A DNA stretch of 64,000 nucleotides from Firmicutes bacterium HGW-Firmicutes-16 (GTDB lineage Bacteria; Bacillota; Clostridia; Oscillospirales; Oscillospiraceae). Location of the stretch: the NCBI GenBank assembly GCA_002841545.1, contig PGZZ01000001.1, positions 1 to 64,000 on the forward strand. Reading direction: 5' to 3'. The notes under the pieces were generated by a model. It had not been told where the DNA came from and did no database searches. It saw only the letters and a list, made by a program, of their open reading frames with translations. Each line of letters starts with the position of its first letter. Position 1 is the stretch's first letter. The position numbers and the translations under genes are program-made. Of the stretch, positions 29,784 through 38,808 are shown in pieces.

Positions 29784-32700
29784 TTATTTTACAATGACAT
29801 TTTGGCTTCCCAGCAGCTCTTTGAGTTCAGAAACGAGCGATTCGTGTATCATACATTTTGCGGAAAGTCGTTTTTTAGTATCCTCGCAATAGATTATCAT
29901 CCGCTCTTCACCCTCGAACATTATAAGTATCTTTTCTACCTTTTTAAATCTGGGATCGTCCTTTGAAGGCAGCTTAATCCAGAGTGTTTTTTCTTCCTTC
30001 GGCTTTTCCTCACGGTTCAGGGGTTCAAGGTCTGTCATCGGACGAAGAGTTTCGACCATGAGCTGCGGTTCTTTTTCGTCGCGGACGGAGATATGCCCCT
30101 TGACAACGATGGGGGCGTTTTCCTTTATATATCCGCCGCTCACATCAAGAACGCGCTGAAACGCGATGAGCTCAATCGTGCCGGTAGCATCCTCAAGCTG
30201 GATATATGCCATAAGGCTGTTGTTGCGTGTCGTTTTCGTTTTGGAGGAGGCGATGACTCCTGCAAGCGTCAGAAACTGCCCATCCGAAAAGGATGTAGGC
30301 CCGCCCTCCTGTGAAAAATCATTCATTATCGTGGCAATCGGTACGGCTCCGGCGTGCCTTGCGGCAGTACGGTATTCGTCCATTGGGTGCCCCGTGAGAT
30401 ATAGCCCCGTCGTTTCCTTCTCCATCGCCATAAGCTCGCTCGGGGTAAATTCGGGTATGTCCGGCAGCTGCATTTCAGTAACCGTGGGACTTTCTTCGCT
30501 ATCCTGCCCCATTGAGAACAAATCGAACTGCCCCTCAATATTTTTTCTCGCAGAATCGTTCACGCCGTCTATAACCTTATCGGCAACTCGCATAAGCGCA
30601 CTGCGCTTATAGCCGAGGGAATCGAAAGCTCCCGCTCGAATCAGTCCTTCGACCGCGCGCCTATTGAGGTCGCGGCCAATGAGCCTGCGGCAGAATTCAT
30701 CAAAACTCCTGAATTTCCCCTCTGTCTCTCTGCTCTCGACGAGCACGTTTATAAAGCCGCGGCCGATGTTCTTTATCGCGACAAGCCCGAAACGGATATT
30801 CTCACCGGAAACGGTAAAATCCGCCTCCGATTCGTTAACGTCCGGCGGCAGGAGCTTTATTCCCCATTCCCTGCTCTCGGCTATATATTCTGCAACCTTC
30901 GTGGGGCTGTCGAGAACGGAGGAGAGGAGCGCCGCCATGTATTCGCGGGAATAGTGCAGCTTCATATAGGCTGTGCGGTAGGCGACAATCGCATAAGCCA
31001 CCGCGTGCGCCTTGTTGAAGGCGTAGTTCGCAAAGTCTAGAATCTCGTCATATATGCTGCCGGCAACGTCCTCGGGAACACCGTTTGCAACCGCGCCCGC
31101 AATATTCCGTTCCGGATCGCCATGAATAAAGGAGTCTCTCTCCTTTTTGATTTCCTTCTCTTTTTTCTTGGACATCGCGCGCCTTATCATGTCCGCTTGT
31201 CCGAGTGAAAAGCCAGCGAGCTTTTTGAATATCTCGATGACCTGCTCCTGATAGACTATGCAGCCGTAGGTGATTTCGAGGATGTCACGCAGAAGCTCAT
31301 GCTTGTAGCGAATTTTCTGCGGATTTGAACTGCACTCAATGAAACGAGGTATACTTTCCATCGGTCCCGGGCGGTAGAGCGCGATGACCGCCGTTATATC
31401 TTCAATTGAGCGCGGCTTCAGCCCCGTGCAGACCGATGTCATACCGGTGCTTTCAAGTTGGAACACACCCTCCGTTCGTCCCTGTGAGAGCATCTCGAAG
31501 GTAGCCTTGTCATCGTCCGGCTCATTGGCAATATCAAAATCCGGCTGCTTTCTGCGAACAATCTGATTGGCTCTTTCTAGAACGGTTAGGTTTCGCAGAC
31601 CCAAAAAGTCCATTTTGAGAAGTCCCAGTTCCTCAAGCGTTGTCATTGGAAACTGGCAAACAACCGATTCGTCGTTTTTCGCAAGCGGAACGTATTCATA
31701 GACCGGTTTTCCCGAAATAACGACACCAGCCGCGTGCGTGGAGGCGTGGCGCGGCATACCCTCGAGCGCTCTTGCGGTGTCCACGAGCTCCTTAATTCGG
31801 TTGTCGCTCTCGTACATTTCGCGGAGCGGTTTCGAGAGCTTGAGCGCCTCGTCAAGCGTTATTCCAATTGCAAAAGGAATCTGTTTCGCCACAGCGTCGC
31901 ATTCGGCATAGCTGACGCCCAGCGCACGTCCGACGTCACGGATTGCCGCCCTTGCCGCCATGGTGCCGAAGGTTACAATCTGCGCGACATGGTCGGAGCC
32001 GTATTTGCGTGTAACATATTCAATGACCTCGCCCCTACGCTCAACGCAAAAGTCGATGTCTATATCGGGCATGGAAATACGTTCTGGGTTCAGAAAACGC
32101 TCAAAAAACAGGCTGTATTTAATTGGGTCGACATCGGTAATTTCAAGGCAGTAGGACACGATGCTGCCCGCTGCCGAGCCACGCCCTGGGCCAACGGGAA
32201 TGCCCTGAGCTTTCGCATAACCGATAAAGTCCGAAGTGATGAGGAAATAGTCCGTAAAGCCCATTTTATGTATCATGTCCAGTTCATAAATGAGCTGGGT
32301 GCGGAGTTTTTTTATCTCGTCTTCGGCGTTATCCAAGCTGTAAACATGTCCATAGCGCTTTTCAAAGCCTCGGTCGCAGAGCTTTTTCAGGTATTCAAAG
32401 CCATCCGTCTCCCCAATCGGGAGCGGAAAGCTGGGCAGGTGATAGTGCCCAAATTCAAAATCAAAATTGCACTGCTCCGCAATAATGTTTGTGTTGTCGG
32501 CGGCCTCGGAAATTTCGGAAAATTCCGAAAACAGCTCTCGCATCTCGTCCTCAGGCTTCAGGTAAAACTCGTTCCCCTGGAACTTCATGCGTTCGGGGTC
32601 ATCGACTGTCTTGCCCATCTGGATGCACATCAGAACGTCCTGATTGCGCGCATCCTCTTTTTTAAGGTAGTGCGCATCATTCGTCAGAACAAGAGGTATT

Positions 32701-33290
32701 CCCGTCTCGTGGTGGAGATTTATGAGTCCCTCCGCTGCAATGCGTTCTTCGCGTATTCCGTGAGACTGGAGCTCAAAATAAAAGCCGTCTTTTCCGAAAA
32801 GCTCAGATAGTTCGAGCGCTCGTTCCTTTGCACCCGAATAGTCGCCCTTGATAATTTTTTGCTGTACTTCGCCTGCTATACAACCCGAAAGGCAAATGAG
32901 CCCCTCCGAGTGCTCGTGAAGCAGCTGCCAGTCAATACGCGGCTTGACGTAAAAGCCTGTTGTAAAGCCCTCGCTGACAAGATAGCAGAGGTTATGATAG
33001 CCTGTCTCGTTTTTGCAAAGAAGTATGAGGTGGGAATAGCCGCTATCGGCTCCGTATTCTCTGTCCGTTCTCGAGCGCGGCGCAACATATACCTCGCAGC
33101 CGATTATCGGCTTGATGCCCGCTTTTTTCGCTGCCTTATAAAAAGCCACAGCGCCGTACATGACGCCATGGTCGGTTATCGCAAGCGCAGTCTGTCCAAG
33201 ATTTTTGGCGCACTCGGCCATGCTCTCTATACGGCAGGCGCCGTCCAGAAGACTGAATTCGCTATGGACGTGCAGGTGAACAAACGACAT
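29784..33290 (-). CDS. dnaE: DNA polymerase III alpha subunit DnaE
   Basis: This is a C-family replicative polymerase subunit. The 1,168 residues begin with the PHP domain (FVHLHVHSEFSLLDGA at 3-18). The polymerase core has GPGRGSAAGS and the catalytic PDIDIDF segment near 400. A helix-hairpin-helix region and a C-terminal OB fold (LTLAGVIASSKTKTTRN, about 1005) follow. In Gram-positive cells DnaE usually works beside PolC, which is not in this window. It follows whiA by 27 bases and probably shares the hprK-whiA transcript. A 358-residue open frame on the opposite strand is a shadow of this gene. Confidence 0.97.
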   Translation of the reverse strand: MSFVHLHVHSEFSLLDGACRIESMAECAKNLGQTALAITDHGVMYGAVAFYKAAKKAGIKPIIGCEVYVAPRSRTDREYGADSGYSHLILLCKNETGYHNLCYLVSEGFTTGFYVKPRIDWQLLHEHSEGLICLSGCIAGEVQQKIIKGDYSGAKERALELSELFGKDGFYFELQSHGIREERIAAEGLINLHHETGIPLVLTNDAHYLKKEDARNQDVLMCIQMGKTVDDPERMKFQGNEFYLKPEDEMRELFSEFSEISEAADNTNIIAEQCNFDFEFGHYHLPSFPLPIGETDGFEYLKKLCDRGFEKRYGHVYSLDNAEDEIKKLRTQLIYELDMIHKMGFTDYFLITSDFIGYAKAQGIPVGPGRGSAAGSIVSYCLEITDVDPIKYSLFFERFLNPERISMPDIDIDFCVERRGEVIEYVTRKYGSDHVAQIVTFGTMAARAAIRDVGRALGVSYAECDAVAKQIPFAIGITLDEALKLSKPLREMYESDNRIKELVDTARALEGMPRHASTHAAGVVISGKPVYEYVPLAKNDESVVCQFPMTTLEELGLLKMDFLGLRNLTVLERANQIVRRKQPDFDIANEPDDDKATFEMLSQGRTEGVFQLESTGMTSVCTGLKPRSIEDITAVIALYRPGPMESIPRFIECSSNPQKIRYKHELLRDILEITYGCIVYQEQVIEIFKKLAGFSLGQADMIRRAMSKKKEKEIKKERDSFIHGDPERNIAGAVANGVPEDVAGSIYDEILDFANYAFNKAHAVAYAIVAYRTAYMKLHYSREYMAALLSSVLDSPTKVAEYIAESREWGIKLLPPDVNESEADFTVSGENIRFGLVAIKNIGRGFINVLVESRETEGKFRSFDEFCRRLIGRDLNRRAVEGLIRAGAFDSLGYKRSALMRVADKVIDGVNDSARKNIEGQFDLFSMGQDSEESPTVTEMQLPDIPEFTPSELMAMEKETTGLYLTGHPMDEYRTAARHAGAVPIATIMNDFSQEGGPTSFSDGQFLTLAGVIASSKTKTTRNNSLMAYIQLEDATGTIELIAFQRVLDVSGGYIKENAPIVVKGHISVRDEKEPQLMVETLRPMTDLEPLNREEKPKEEKTLWIKLPSKDDPRFKKVEKILIMFEGEERMIIYCEDTKKRLSAKCMIHESLVSELKELLGSQNVIVK

Positions 33291-33317
33291 GGCTTACGCT
33301 CCTTTGTTCTAGTTTTA

Positions 33318-34211
33318 TTAGCCCAGATACTCCGTCAGTCTGCGGAGCCTGTGGCTGATGCAGGATTTGCTGACGGGTGGGATGGCTAGAGCGGCAAGAT
33401 CGGTAAGGCTCGCCTCGGGGTTTGCAATACGTAGAAGCGCGGCTTCGCGCAGCTTGTCCGGAAGCTCGTCCAGTCCCGATGTACGCTCAATACGGCGTAT
33501 TGCCTCAAGCTGGTCCTGAGCCGCGAGAACGATTTTGTCGGCATTAGCGCTGTCGCAGTTGACACGCCTGTTCACGGCATTGCGCATATCCTTTTCGACC
33601 TTCGCAGACATAATGTCCATCGCCGAAACGGGTGCTCCGATCAGCGTGAAAAAATCCTCGATTGCCTCGGACTGCTTGAAATAAATTACGTAATTCCCGC
33701 CGCGCGAGGCGTCCTTAGGTGAAAAGCCCAGCTCCAGAAGTATCGAAAAAGTTTCGCGTGACACGTTGTAGTGATCGGTCACTAGCTCCAGATGATAGCT
33801 TTTTGAGGGATTCGTTATGCTCCCGCCGGCGAGAAAAACTCCACGCAGGAAGGAGGCCTTGCAGCAGTTTTCCTCAATCGCACCCAGGTTCACATGGTGG
33901 GCAAGTATTCCTTTCGCCTCATAGCCGTATGCCGCAAAAATCTGGCGGATGTGTTCTCTGTTTGTTATTGAAAGAGTTTGCTTTCCAACTATGTCGGTGG
34001 AAGGAACGCAGTCGAACCCCACATTGAAGGCTCTTTTAAAAAGCTTGGGCAAGCGCTCGGCAAATAGTAAGCTGGAGGTCACTATTCTTATCTCGTCAGC
34101 CGTGAACATGTTGCAGTAAAGCAAAATTCCATAGGCTTCCGCCAAAGCACAGCAATGCTTCTGGATCGGCACTCTGCAGAGCTCCGCTTTCGTTTCCGAC
34201 GAAAAAGACAT
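33318..34211 (-). CDS. whiA: DNA-binding protein WhiA
   Basis: WhiA has a LAGLIDADG-homing-endonuclease-like N-terminal fold without nuclease function and a C-terminal helix-turn-helix. It regulates sporulation in actinomycetes and affects division and chromosome segregation in Firmicutes. The 297-residue product shows the N-terminal WhiA region (SFSSETKAELCRV), the middle LAGLIDADG part (FLRGVFLAGGSITNPSKSYHLE) and the C-terminal HTH (EASLTDLAALAIPPVSKSCISHRLRRL). GGAGGTGAG precedes the ATG. Confidence 0.96.
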   Translation of the reverse strand: MSFSSETKAELCRVPIQKHCCALAEAYGILLYCNMFTADEIRIVTSSLLFAERLPKLFKRAFNVGFDCVPSTDIVGKQTLSITNREHIRQIFAAYGYEAKGILAHHVNLGAIEENCCKASFLRGVFLAGGSITNPSKSYHLELVTDHYNVSRETFSILLELGFSPKDASRGGNYVIYFKQSEAIEDFFTLIGAPVSAMDIMSAKVEKDMRNAVNRRVNCDSANADKIVLAAQDQLEAIRRIERTSGLDELPDKLREAALLRIANPEASLTDLAALAIPPVSKSCISHRLRRLTEYLG

Positions 34212-34246
34212 GTGCTCACCTCCTTAACGATAAATTTCAAATTCAC

Positions 34247-35242
34247 TCATCCGAATATCTTGGTCGGAGATTTTTCTCTGTACAAATCCATAATCTCGTC
34301 GGCAAGGCGCTGGGGATTATGTCTTGCAAAACCACTTGTGCAGTCGAGCATCGGCCGCAGTATGGTTGTCACTCCGAGCCTTTCGAGCTCCGTAATGTCA
34401 ACGACTGTACGAGACGCGCCCTGTTCTCTATAATGGGCGGCTACGTCCTCGGGCAGCGGTGTGCTATTTGCCAGACAATAATCGAAAAGCTTCCTTTTTG
34501 AATGCGAGAACAGCGCCCTCACATGGTCGGAGGCTGTATAACTCTCCGTTTCGCCGTCCTGAGTGGAAACATTAAGTACATATATTTTGAGAGCGTCTGA
34601 AAATTCAATCGCTTCCGCCACTCCTTTAGTTAGTAGGTTCGGAATAATGCTAGTATACAGACTGCCCGGGCCGAGAATGATTAGCTCCGCATTTTTTATA
34701 GCGTCGAGGCTCTCTTTCAGGGCAGGAGGATTTTCGGGAATAAGTTCAAGCTTCGTAATTCGCCCGTTAGTTTGCTTTTTGTGTTCGGCTATCTTCGTTT
34801 CACCTAAGACCTCCGTCCCGTCGTCAAAACGGGCCATAAGGCGAACGTCCTCGTTTGTTACGGGAAGCACCCTTCCCGTAATAGCCAAAACCTCACTTAG
34901 TCTGCACACAGCTTCATAGAAAGAGCCCGAAATGTCGTTGAGCGCGGCAAGAAACAGATTTCCCATGCTCTGCCCCTTAAGCGCGCCCTCCGTGAAGCGG
35001 TATCCCAGAAGCTGCTCCATTGTCGGCTCCGTATTCGCGAGTGCCTGAAGGCAGTTGCGCACGTCTCCGGGAGGCGGCATACCCAGCTCGTCCCGCAGTG
35101 TTCCTGAAGAGCCCCCATCATCCGCCATTGTTACTATCGCTGTAAGCTTGCTTGTGTGGAGCTTTAAGCCCCTCAGCATATTTGAAAGACCCGTACCGCC
35201 TCCTATGACGACGATCGACGGTTCCGCTTTTTGCCTTACCAT
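34247..35242 (-). CDS. yvcK: Gluconeogenesis factor YvcK (CofD-like)
   Basis: YvcK is a CofD-fold cytoplasmic protein that binds UDP-sugars and is needed for growth and wall synthesis on gluconeogenic carbon in Bacillus. The 331-residue product has the nucleotide-binding start VVIGGGTGLSNMLRGLK (11-27), TMADDGGSSGTLRDELG and PPGDVRNCL. The order rapZ-yvcK-whiA is the standard Gram-positive one. The gap of about 70 bases to rapZ holds no obvious terminator. Confidence 0.95.
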   Translation of the reverse strand: MVRQKAEPSIVVIGGGTGLSNMLRGLKLHTSKLTAIVTMADDGGSSGTLRDELGMPPPGDVRNCLQALANTEPTMEQLLGYRFTEGALKGQSMGNLFLAALNDISGSFYEAVCRLSEVLAITGRVLPVTNEDVRLMARFDDGTEVLGETKIAEHKKQTNGRITKLELIPENPPALKESLDAIKNAELIILGPGSLYTSIIPNLLTKGVAEAIEFSDALKIYVLNVSTQDGETESYTASDHVRALFSHSKRKLFDYCLANSTPLPEDVAAHYREQGASRTVVDITELERLGVTTILRPMLDCTSGFARHNPQRLADEIMDLYREKSPTKIFG

Positions 35243-35311
35243 TCAAACCTCTCATTCACCGCAGTCAAAGTCAAAGCCGCGGGTAGGCTGCATTGCGTCC
35301 TACAGACAGTA

Positions 35312-36169
35312 TTATTTCTGGATGTCCCTGTTAATGTTCTGTGCCGCATAACCAAGACCTTCGATATAATCCGTAAGCGCCTTTGCAATGGCGACGGAAC
35401 GGTGGTGTCCGCCCGTGCAGCCGATTGAAATCGAAAGACTCATCTTGCCCTCCTCCACATAGAGAGGAAGAAGGAACTTTGTTATATCCTGAAGTTTCGC
35501 AAAGAACTCTTTAGTCATCTCGTTTTGCATTACAAAGCGGCTCACGGCTTCGTCCAGCCCATTCTGCTCTCGAAGCTCCGAAACATAGAAGGGGTTTGGA
35601 AGGAATCTGACGTCGAAAACAAGATCGCTTTCGAGCGGAATGCCGTATTTATAGCCAAAGGACATAATGTTGACAACAATCTTGCGCTTTGAATCTCCGC
35701 CTACAAAGAGGCGGAATATCTCACTCTGAAGCATGCCGAGCGTAAGATTTGAGGTGTTGATTATATAGTCGGCTCTCTCGCGGACAGGCTCAAGGAGCTT
35801 TATCTCGCTCATAATGGCATCCTCAACTGTGGAGCCCGGAACCGTCAGCGGATGACGCCGGCGAGTTTCCTTGTAGCGCTTGACTATGATATCGGGATCA
35901 GCCTCCACGAATATGATTCGATAATCGCAGCCGAGATCCCATAGCCCGTCAAGCACCTCGAAAAGCTCATCAAAATTCGCCCTCTCGCGTATGTCCGTAA
36001 CAAGCGCGACCTTTTCATATCGCTCGCCGGCGGCAAGGCATATCTGCGCGAATTTGGGAATTAGCGCGATGGGCATATTGTCGACGCAGTAATAGTCAAG
36101 GTCCTCAAGGATGTCCGCAGCGCGTGACTTTCCCGCGCCCGAAAGACCCGATATAATCAGAAATTCCAT
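35312..36169 (-). CDS. rapZ: RNase adapter / nucleotide-binding protein RapZ
   Basis: This YvcJ/RapZ P-loop protein binds and hydrolyses nucleotide; in E. coli it steers RNase E to the GlmZ small RNA, and its Firmicutes role is less clear. The 285-residue product has Walker A GLSGAGKS near the N-terminus, VDNMP and the C-terminal domain motif CTGGHHRSV. I start at the ATG at 36169 because GGGGAG lies 7 bases upstream; an in-frame TTG at 36175 would be almost on top of that site. It follows murB by about 23 bases. Confidence 0.95.
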   Translation of the reverse strand: MEFLIISGLSGAGKSRAADILEDLDYYCVDNMPIALIPKFAQICLAAGERYEKVALVTDIRERANFDELFEVLDGLWDLGCDYRIIFVEADPDIIVKRYKETRRRHPLTVPGSTVEDAIMSEIKLLEPVRERADYIINTSNLTLGMLQSEIFRLFVGGDSKRKIVVNIMSFGYKYGIPLESDLVFDVRFLPNPFYVSELREQNGLDEAVSRFVMQNEMTKEFFAKLQDITKFLLPLYVEEGKMSLSISIGCTGGHHRSVAIAKALTDYIEGLGYAAQNINRDIQK

Positions 36170-36192
36170 TGCCAAGCTCCCCTTTATCCCTT

Positions 36193-37113
36193 TCAGACAT
36201 TCTCGATGATTTTAACTTCTGGTTCAAGCATTATCCCCAAGCGTCTGTAAACAGTTTCCTTTATGTGCTCCATAAGTTTTATAACATCGTCAAAGGTCGC
36301 GCCGCCGCGGTTTATAACAAAGCCTGCGTGTTTTTCCGAAACCTGCGCCCCGCCGATGGCAAAACCCTTCAGCCCAGACTCCTCGATGAGCGCTGCGGCG
36401 TAGCCGTTTTCGGGTCTCTTAAAGGTGCTTCCGGCTGAGGGTTTATCAAGTGGCTGCGAGCTTCGACGCTTTTCGGAAAGCTCACGCATGCTGCTCAATA
36501 TCTCTTCCTCATTGCCCTTTTCGAGCCACAGCAAACAGCTTAAGACTACATTGTCCGTATCGGAAAACGCGGTGCGTCTGTAGGTGAAATCGAGTTCATC
36601 TATAGGCTTTTCGCGTAGTAAAAGGTTCTCATCCAAATAAGTAACCGCGCGGACAACCTGCTTCATCTCTCCGCCGTAAGCTCCGGCGTTCATACTCGCA
36701 GCGCCTCCCAGAGTGCCCGGAATGCCGTGGGCAAATTCAAGCCCTGTCAGCGAAAAATGCGCGCATTCGGAAGCGAGCTTCGCAAGGCTCACCCCGCTGA
36801 GGGCGTAAACTCCCGTTTCCCCACATCTTTCGACTGCACTCATCCCGTCCGACATTTTGATGACGAAGCGGCGGAGCGGAGCATCCGTTACGAGAAGATT
36901 CGTGCCGTTGCCGATTATGAAGGGTTTTATGCCCTTTTCGCGGAGAAAGAGACAGAGCTTTTCGGTTTCGTTGATCGAAGACGGCAGAGCCATCGCAGCT
37001 GCATCCCCGCCGATTCGAAAAGAGCAGTGATTTTTCATCGGCTCGTTTTCTCGTAACTCGAGCTCCGGCAGCTTCGCTGCAAGCTCCTGTGCAAGGAGAG
37101 CAAAATCGTCCAT
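36193..37113 (-). CDS. murB: UDP-N-acetylenolpyruvoylglucosamine reductase
   Basis: MurB reduces the enolpyruvyl group with NADPH and FAD to give UDP-MurNAc for peptidoglycan. The 306-residue product shows FAD-site motifs (IIGNGTNLLVTD, GIPGTLGGAASMNAGAYGGE). The catalytic Ser lies in SAGSTFKRP and the C-terminal Glu in the RLGIMLEPEVKII end. AAGGAGC precedes the ATG. It is the second gene of the hprK-murB-rapZ-yvcK-whiA chain. Confidence 0.97.
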   Translation of the reverse strand: MDDFALLAQELAAKLPELELRENEPMKNHCSFRIGGDAAAMALPSSINETEKLCLFLREKGIKPFIIGNGTNLLVTDAPLRRFVIKMSDGMSAVERCGETGVYALSGVSLAKLASECAHFSLTGLEFAHGIPGTLGGAASMNAGAYGGEMKQVVRAVTYLDENLLLREKPIDELDFTYRRTAFSDTDNVVLSCLLWLEKGNEEEILSSMRELSEKRRSSQPLDKPSAGSTFKRPENGYAAALIEESGLKGFAIGGAQVSEKHAGFVINRGGATFDDVIKLMEHIKETVYRRLGIMLEPEVKIIENV

Positions 37114-37134
37114 AAACGCTCCTTAATTAAAAAA

Positions 37135-38073
37135 TCAGAACATGTCGTTATCAACGCACTGGTCGTGCATACGTTCGAGATCCTGCGCCGCATTATAGCC
37201 GAGTTTTTTCTGGCGGTTATTCATCGCGGCAAGCTCAAGAATGACTGCGAGGTTCCTCCCGGGACGTACGGGAATCGTTACACTCGGCACTGATACGCCG
37301 AGTATCTCGGTGCTTTCCTCCTCGACTCCGAGTCTGTCATATGGCTTGTAATCTTCCCAATTTTCAAGATTTACCACAAGGTGTATCGTCTGATTTGATT
37401 TGACTGCCCCGACACCAAAAATAAAACGCGCATTCACAACGCCCAAGCCTCGGAATTCCATATAGTGCCGAATGAGCGCCGGCGCTTCTCCGACGAGATT
37501 GTTATGGGCAATCCTTTTTATCTCAACCGCATCGTCCGCTATCAGCCTGTGCCCTCGCTTAATAAGCTCCAGCGCAGTTTCGCTCTTTCCTATGCCGCTG
37601 TCACCGGTGATGAGAAGTCCTTCTCCGTAGACCTCGACCAGCACGCCGTGTATCGTCTTACGCGGGGCAAGATGGACATGTAGTGAGCTTATCAGCTGAG
37701 CCATGAATTCCGAGGTGTCCATATCTGATGTGAAGACGTTCACATCGTATTTTTCGGCAAGCCCATAAAGCTCCGGAAGCGGCAGAACGTGATGACAGAT
37801 AACCAGAGCGCAGGGGCGACGCATAATTAGCCCCTCCACCGCCTTGTATCTCGCCTCGGCGTCGAGCCTTTCCAAAAATGTGTGCTCCTGCTTTCCGGAA
37901 ACGAGCATACGCAGTGGATCATAATACTCGAAAAAACCCGCAAATTGAAGTCCCGGTCTGCTGACCGCCATACTGTATATCCTTGCCGTTTCATAGTCCT
38001 TCGAAACATTGACTATGTTCAGCTCATGCTCTTTGACCAGCTGACAAAGCAGCACCGAATAATCCTCTGCCAT
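37135..38073 (-). CDS. hprK: HPr kinase/phosphorylase
   Basis: HprK phosphorylates HPr on Ser46 in response to glycolytic intermediates and dephosphorylates it again, controlling carbon catabolite repression in Gram-positives. The 312-residue product has an N-terminal domain, the Walker A loop GDSGIGKSETALELI at about 150-164, DDAVEI and the signature GLGVVNARFIFG. The ATG at 38073 is preferred because AAGGCGG lies upstream at proper distance; a GTG at 38082 would add three residues. No HPr gene lies in the window. Confidence 0.95.
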   Translation of the reverse strand: MAEDYSVLLCQLVKEHELNIVNVSKDYETARIYSMAVSRPGLQFAGFFEYYDPLRMLVSGKQEHTFLERLDAEARYKAVEGLIMRRPCALVICHHVLPLPELYGLAEKYDVNVFTSDMDTSEFMAQLISSLHVHLAPRKTIHGVLVEVYGEGLLITGDSGIGKSETALELIKRGHRLIADDAVEIKRIAHNNLVGEAPALIRHYMEFRGLGVVNARFIFGVGAVKSNQTIHLVVNLENWEDYKPYDRLGVEEESTEILGVSVPSVTIPVRPGRNLAVILELAAMNNRQKKLGYNAAQDLERMHDQCVDNDMF

Positions 38074-38129
38074 ACCTTTCACCCGCCTTAAACTAATGTA
38101 TCGATTAATTGTCTTATATTTTTTATTAT

Positions 38130-38158
38130 AATATTATATCACGCTAGAGTTTTGTTTT
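38130..38158 (-). promoter_or_regulatory. Possible promoter of the hprK operon
   Basis: A minus-strand TATAAT is preceded by a 17-base spacer and the weak -35 candidate TGGAAA. The text is very A+T-rich with several overlapping TATAAT-like words, so the exact element is uncertain by a few bases. Confidence 0.35.
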
Positions 38159-38187
38159 CCAGCACATTATATCCCTTTGCGCCAAAA

Positions 38188-38222
38188 CAGTAAAAGCGCC
38201 GCTTTTCGCGGCGCTTTTACTA
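38188..38222 (-). terminator. Terminator after rpmB
   Basis: A perfect 14-bp stem (AGTAAAAGCGCCGC with GCGGCGCTTTTACT) with a loop of about 5 bases lies downstream of rpmB and upstream of the hprK promoter region. The U-rich part is within the stem end. Confidence 0.75.
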
Positions 38223-38248
38223 TATACATGAAATTATAACCGTTTATA

Positions 38249-38437
38249 TTACACAGCGCGGGTCACATTGCCGCTGCGCATGCAACGGGTGCAAACGTAG
38301 ACATGCTTAGGTGTCCCGTCCACTATGGCCTTGACGCGTTTTACGTTGGGCTTCCATGTACGGTTGGAACGTCTGTGAGAGTGGCTTACTTGGATACCGA
38401 AAGCAACACCCTTACCGCAAATTTCACACTTTGCCAT
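38249..38437 (-). CDS. rpmB: 50S ribosomal protein L28
   Basis: The 62-residue protein starts MAKCEICGKGVAFGIQVSHS and ends with VCTRCMRSGNV. It carries two CxxC pairs (Cys4/Cys7 and Cys49/Cys52), so it is the zinc-binding form of L28. The ATG at 38437 has GGAGGT upstream; the longer open frame to 38569 is not supported. It is a single-gene unit divergent from hrcA. Confidence 0.97.
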   Translation of the reverse strand: MAKCEICGKGVAFGIQVSHSHRRSNRTWKPNVKRVKAIVDGTPKHVYVCTRCMRSGNVTRAV

Positions 38438-38700
38438 CTTTAGCTGCACCTCCTCATAGAATATGAGCCATTTAGTCGAATATCGACTCAGACGAATAGC
38501 TTTATAATAATAGCAGAACATAAGCTCAATTGCAAGGAATATTTTAAAATTTCCGCAAAGAAAAATCATGTATCTTTATATGTACAAGTAACAGCCATTT
38601 TTTACTGGTATCCCATAATTAATTTGAGATGATGATTTCCCGCACAAAGGCCGGTCTTGGTTAAAATATGAATAAACTGTCAATTCGTTTGTGAAAAGTA

Positions 38701-38754
38701 TTGACTTTTTGGGGTCACGGTGCTAAATTAGCACTCAGAAGGCGAGAGTGCCAG
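38701..38754 (+). promoter_or_regulatory. hrcA operon promoter with CIRCE operator
   Basis: TTGACT (38701-38706), a 17-base spacer and TAAATT (38724-38729) form the promoter. The CIRCE inverted repeat TTAGCACTC-N9-GAGTGCCAG (38728-38754) starts at the -10 box; its right arm differs from the consensus GAGTGCTAA at two positions. HrcA binds CIRCE and represses the operon until heat shock. The rest of 38438-38808 shows no gene. Confidence 0.92.
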
Positions 38755-38808
38755 CACTCTCTATTCGAGAGTTCCATTCTTCATTAATAGCTGAGGGGGG
38801 AGCGCACT

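Noticed and set aside
31734-32810. 358-codon open frame opposite dnaE
   Set aside because: It is antisense to conserved dnaE codons, has no ribosome site and encodes no recognisable protein; it arises from codon bias.
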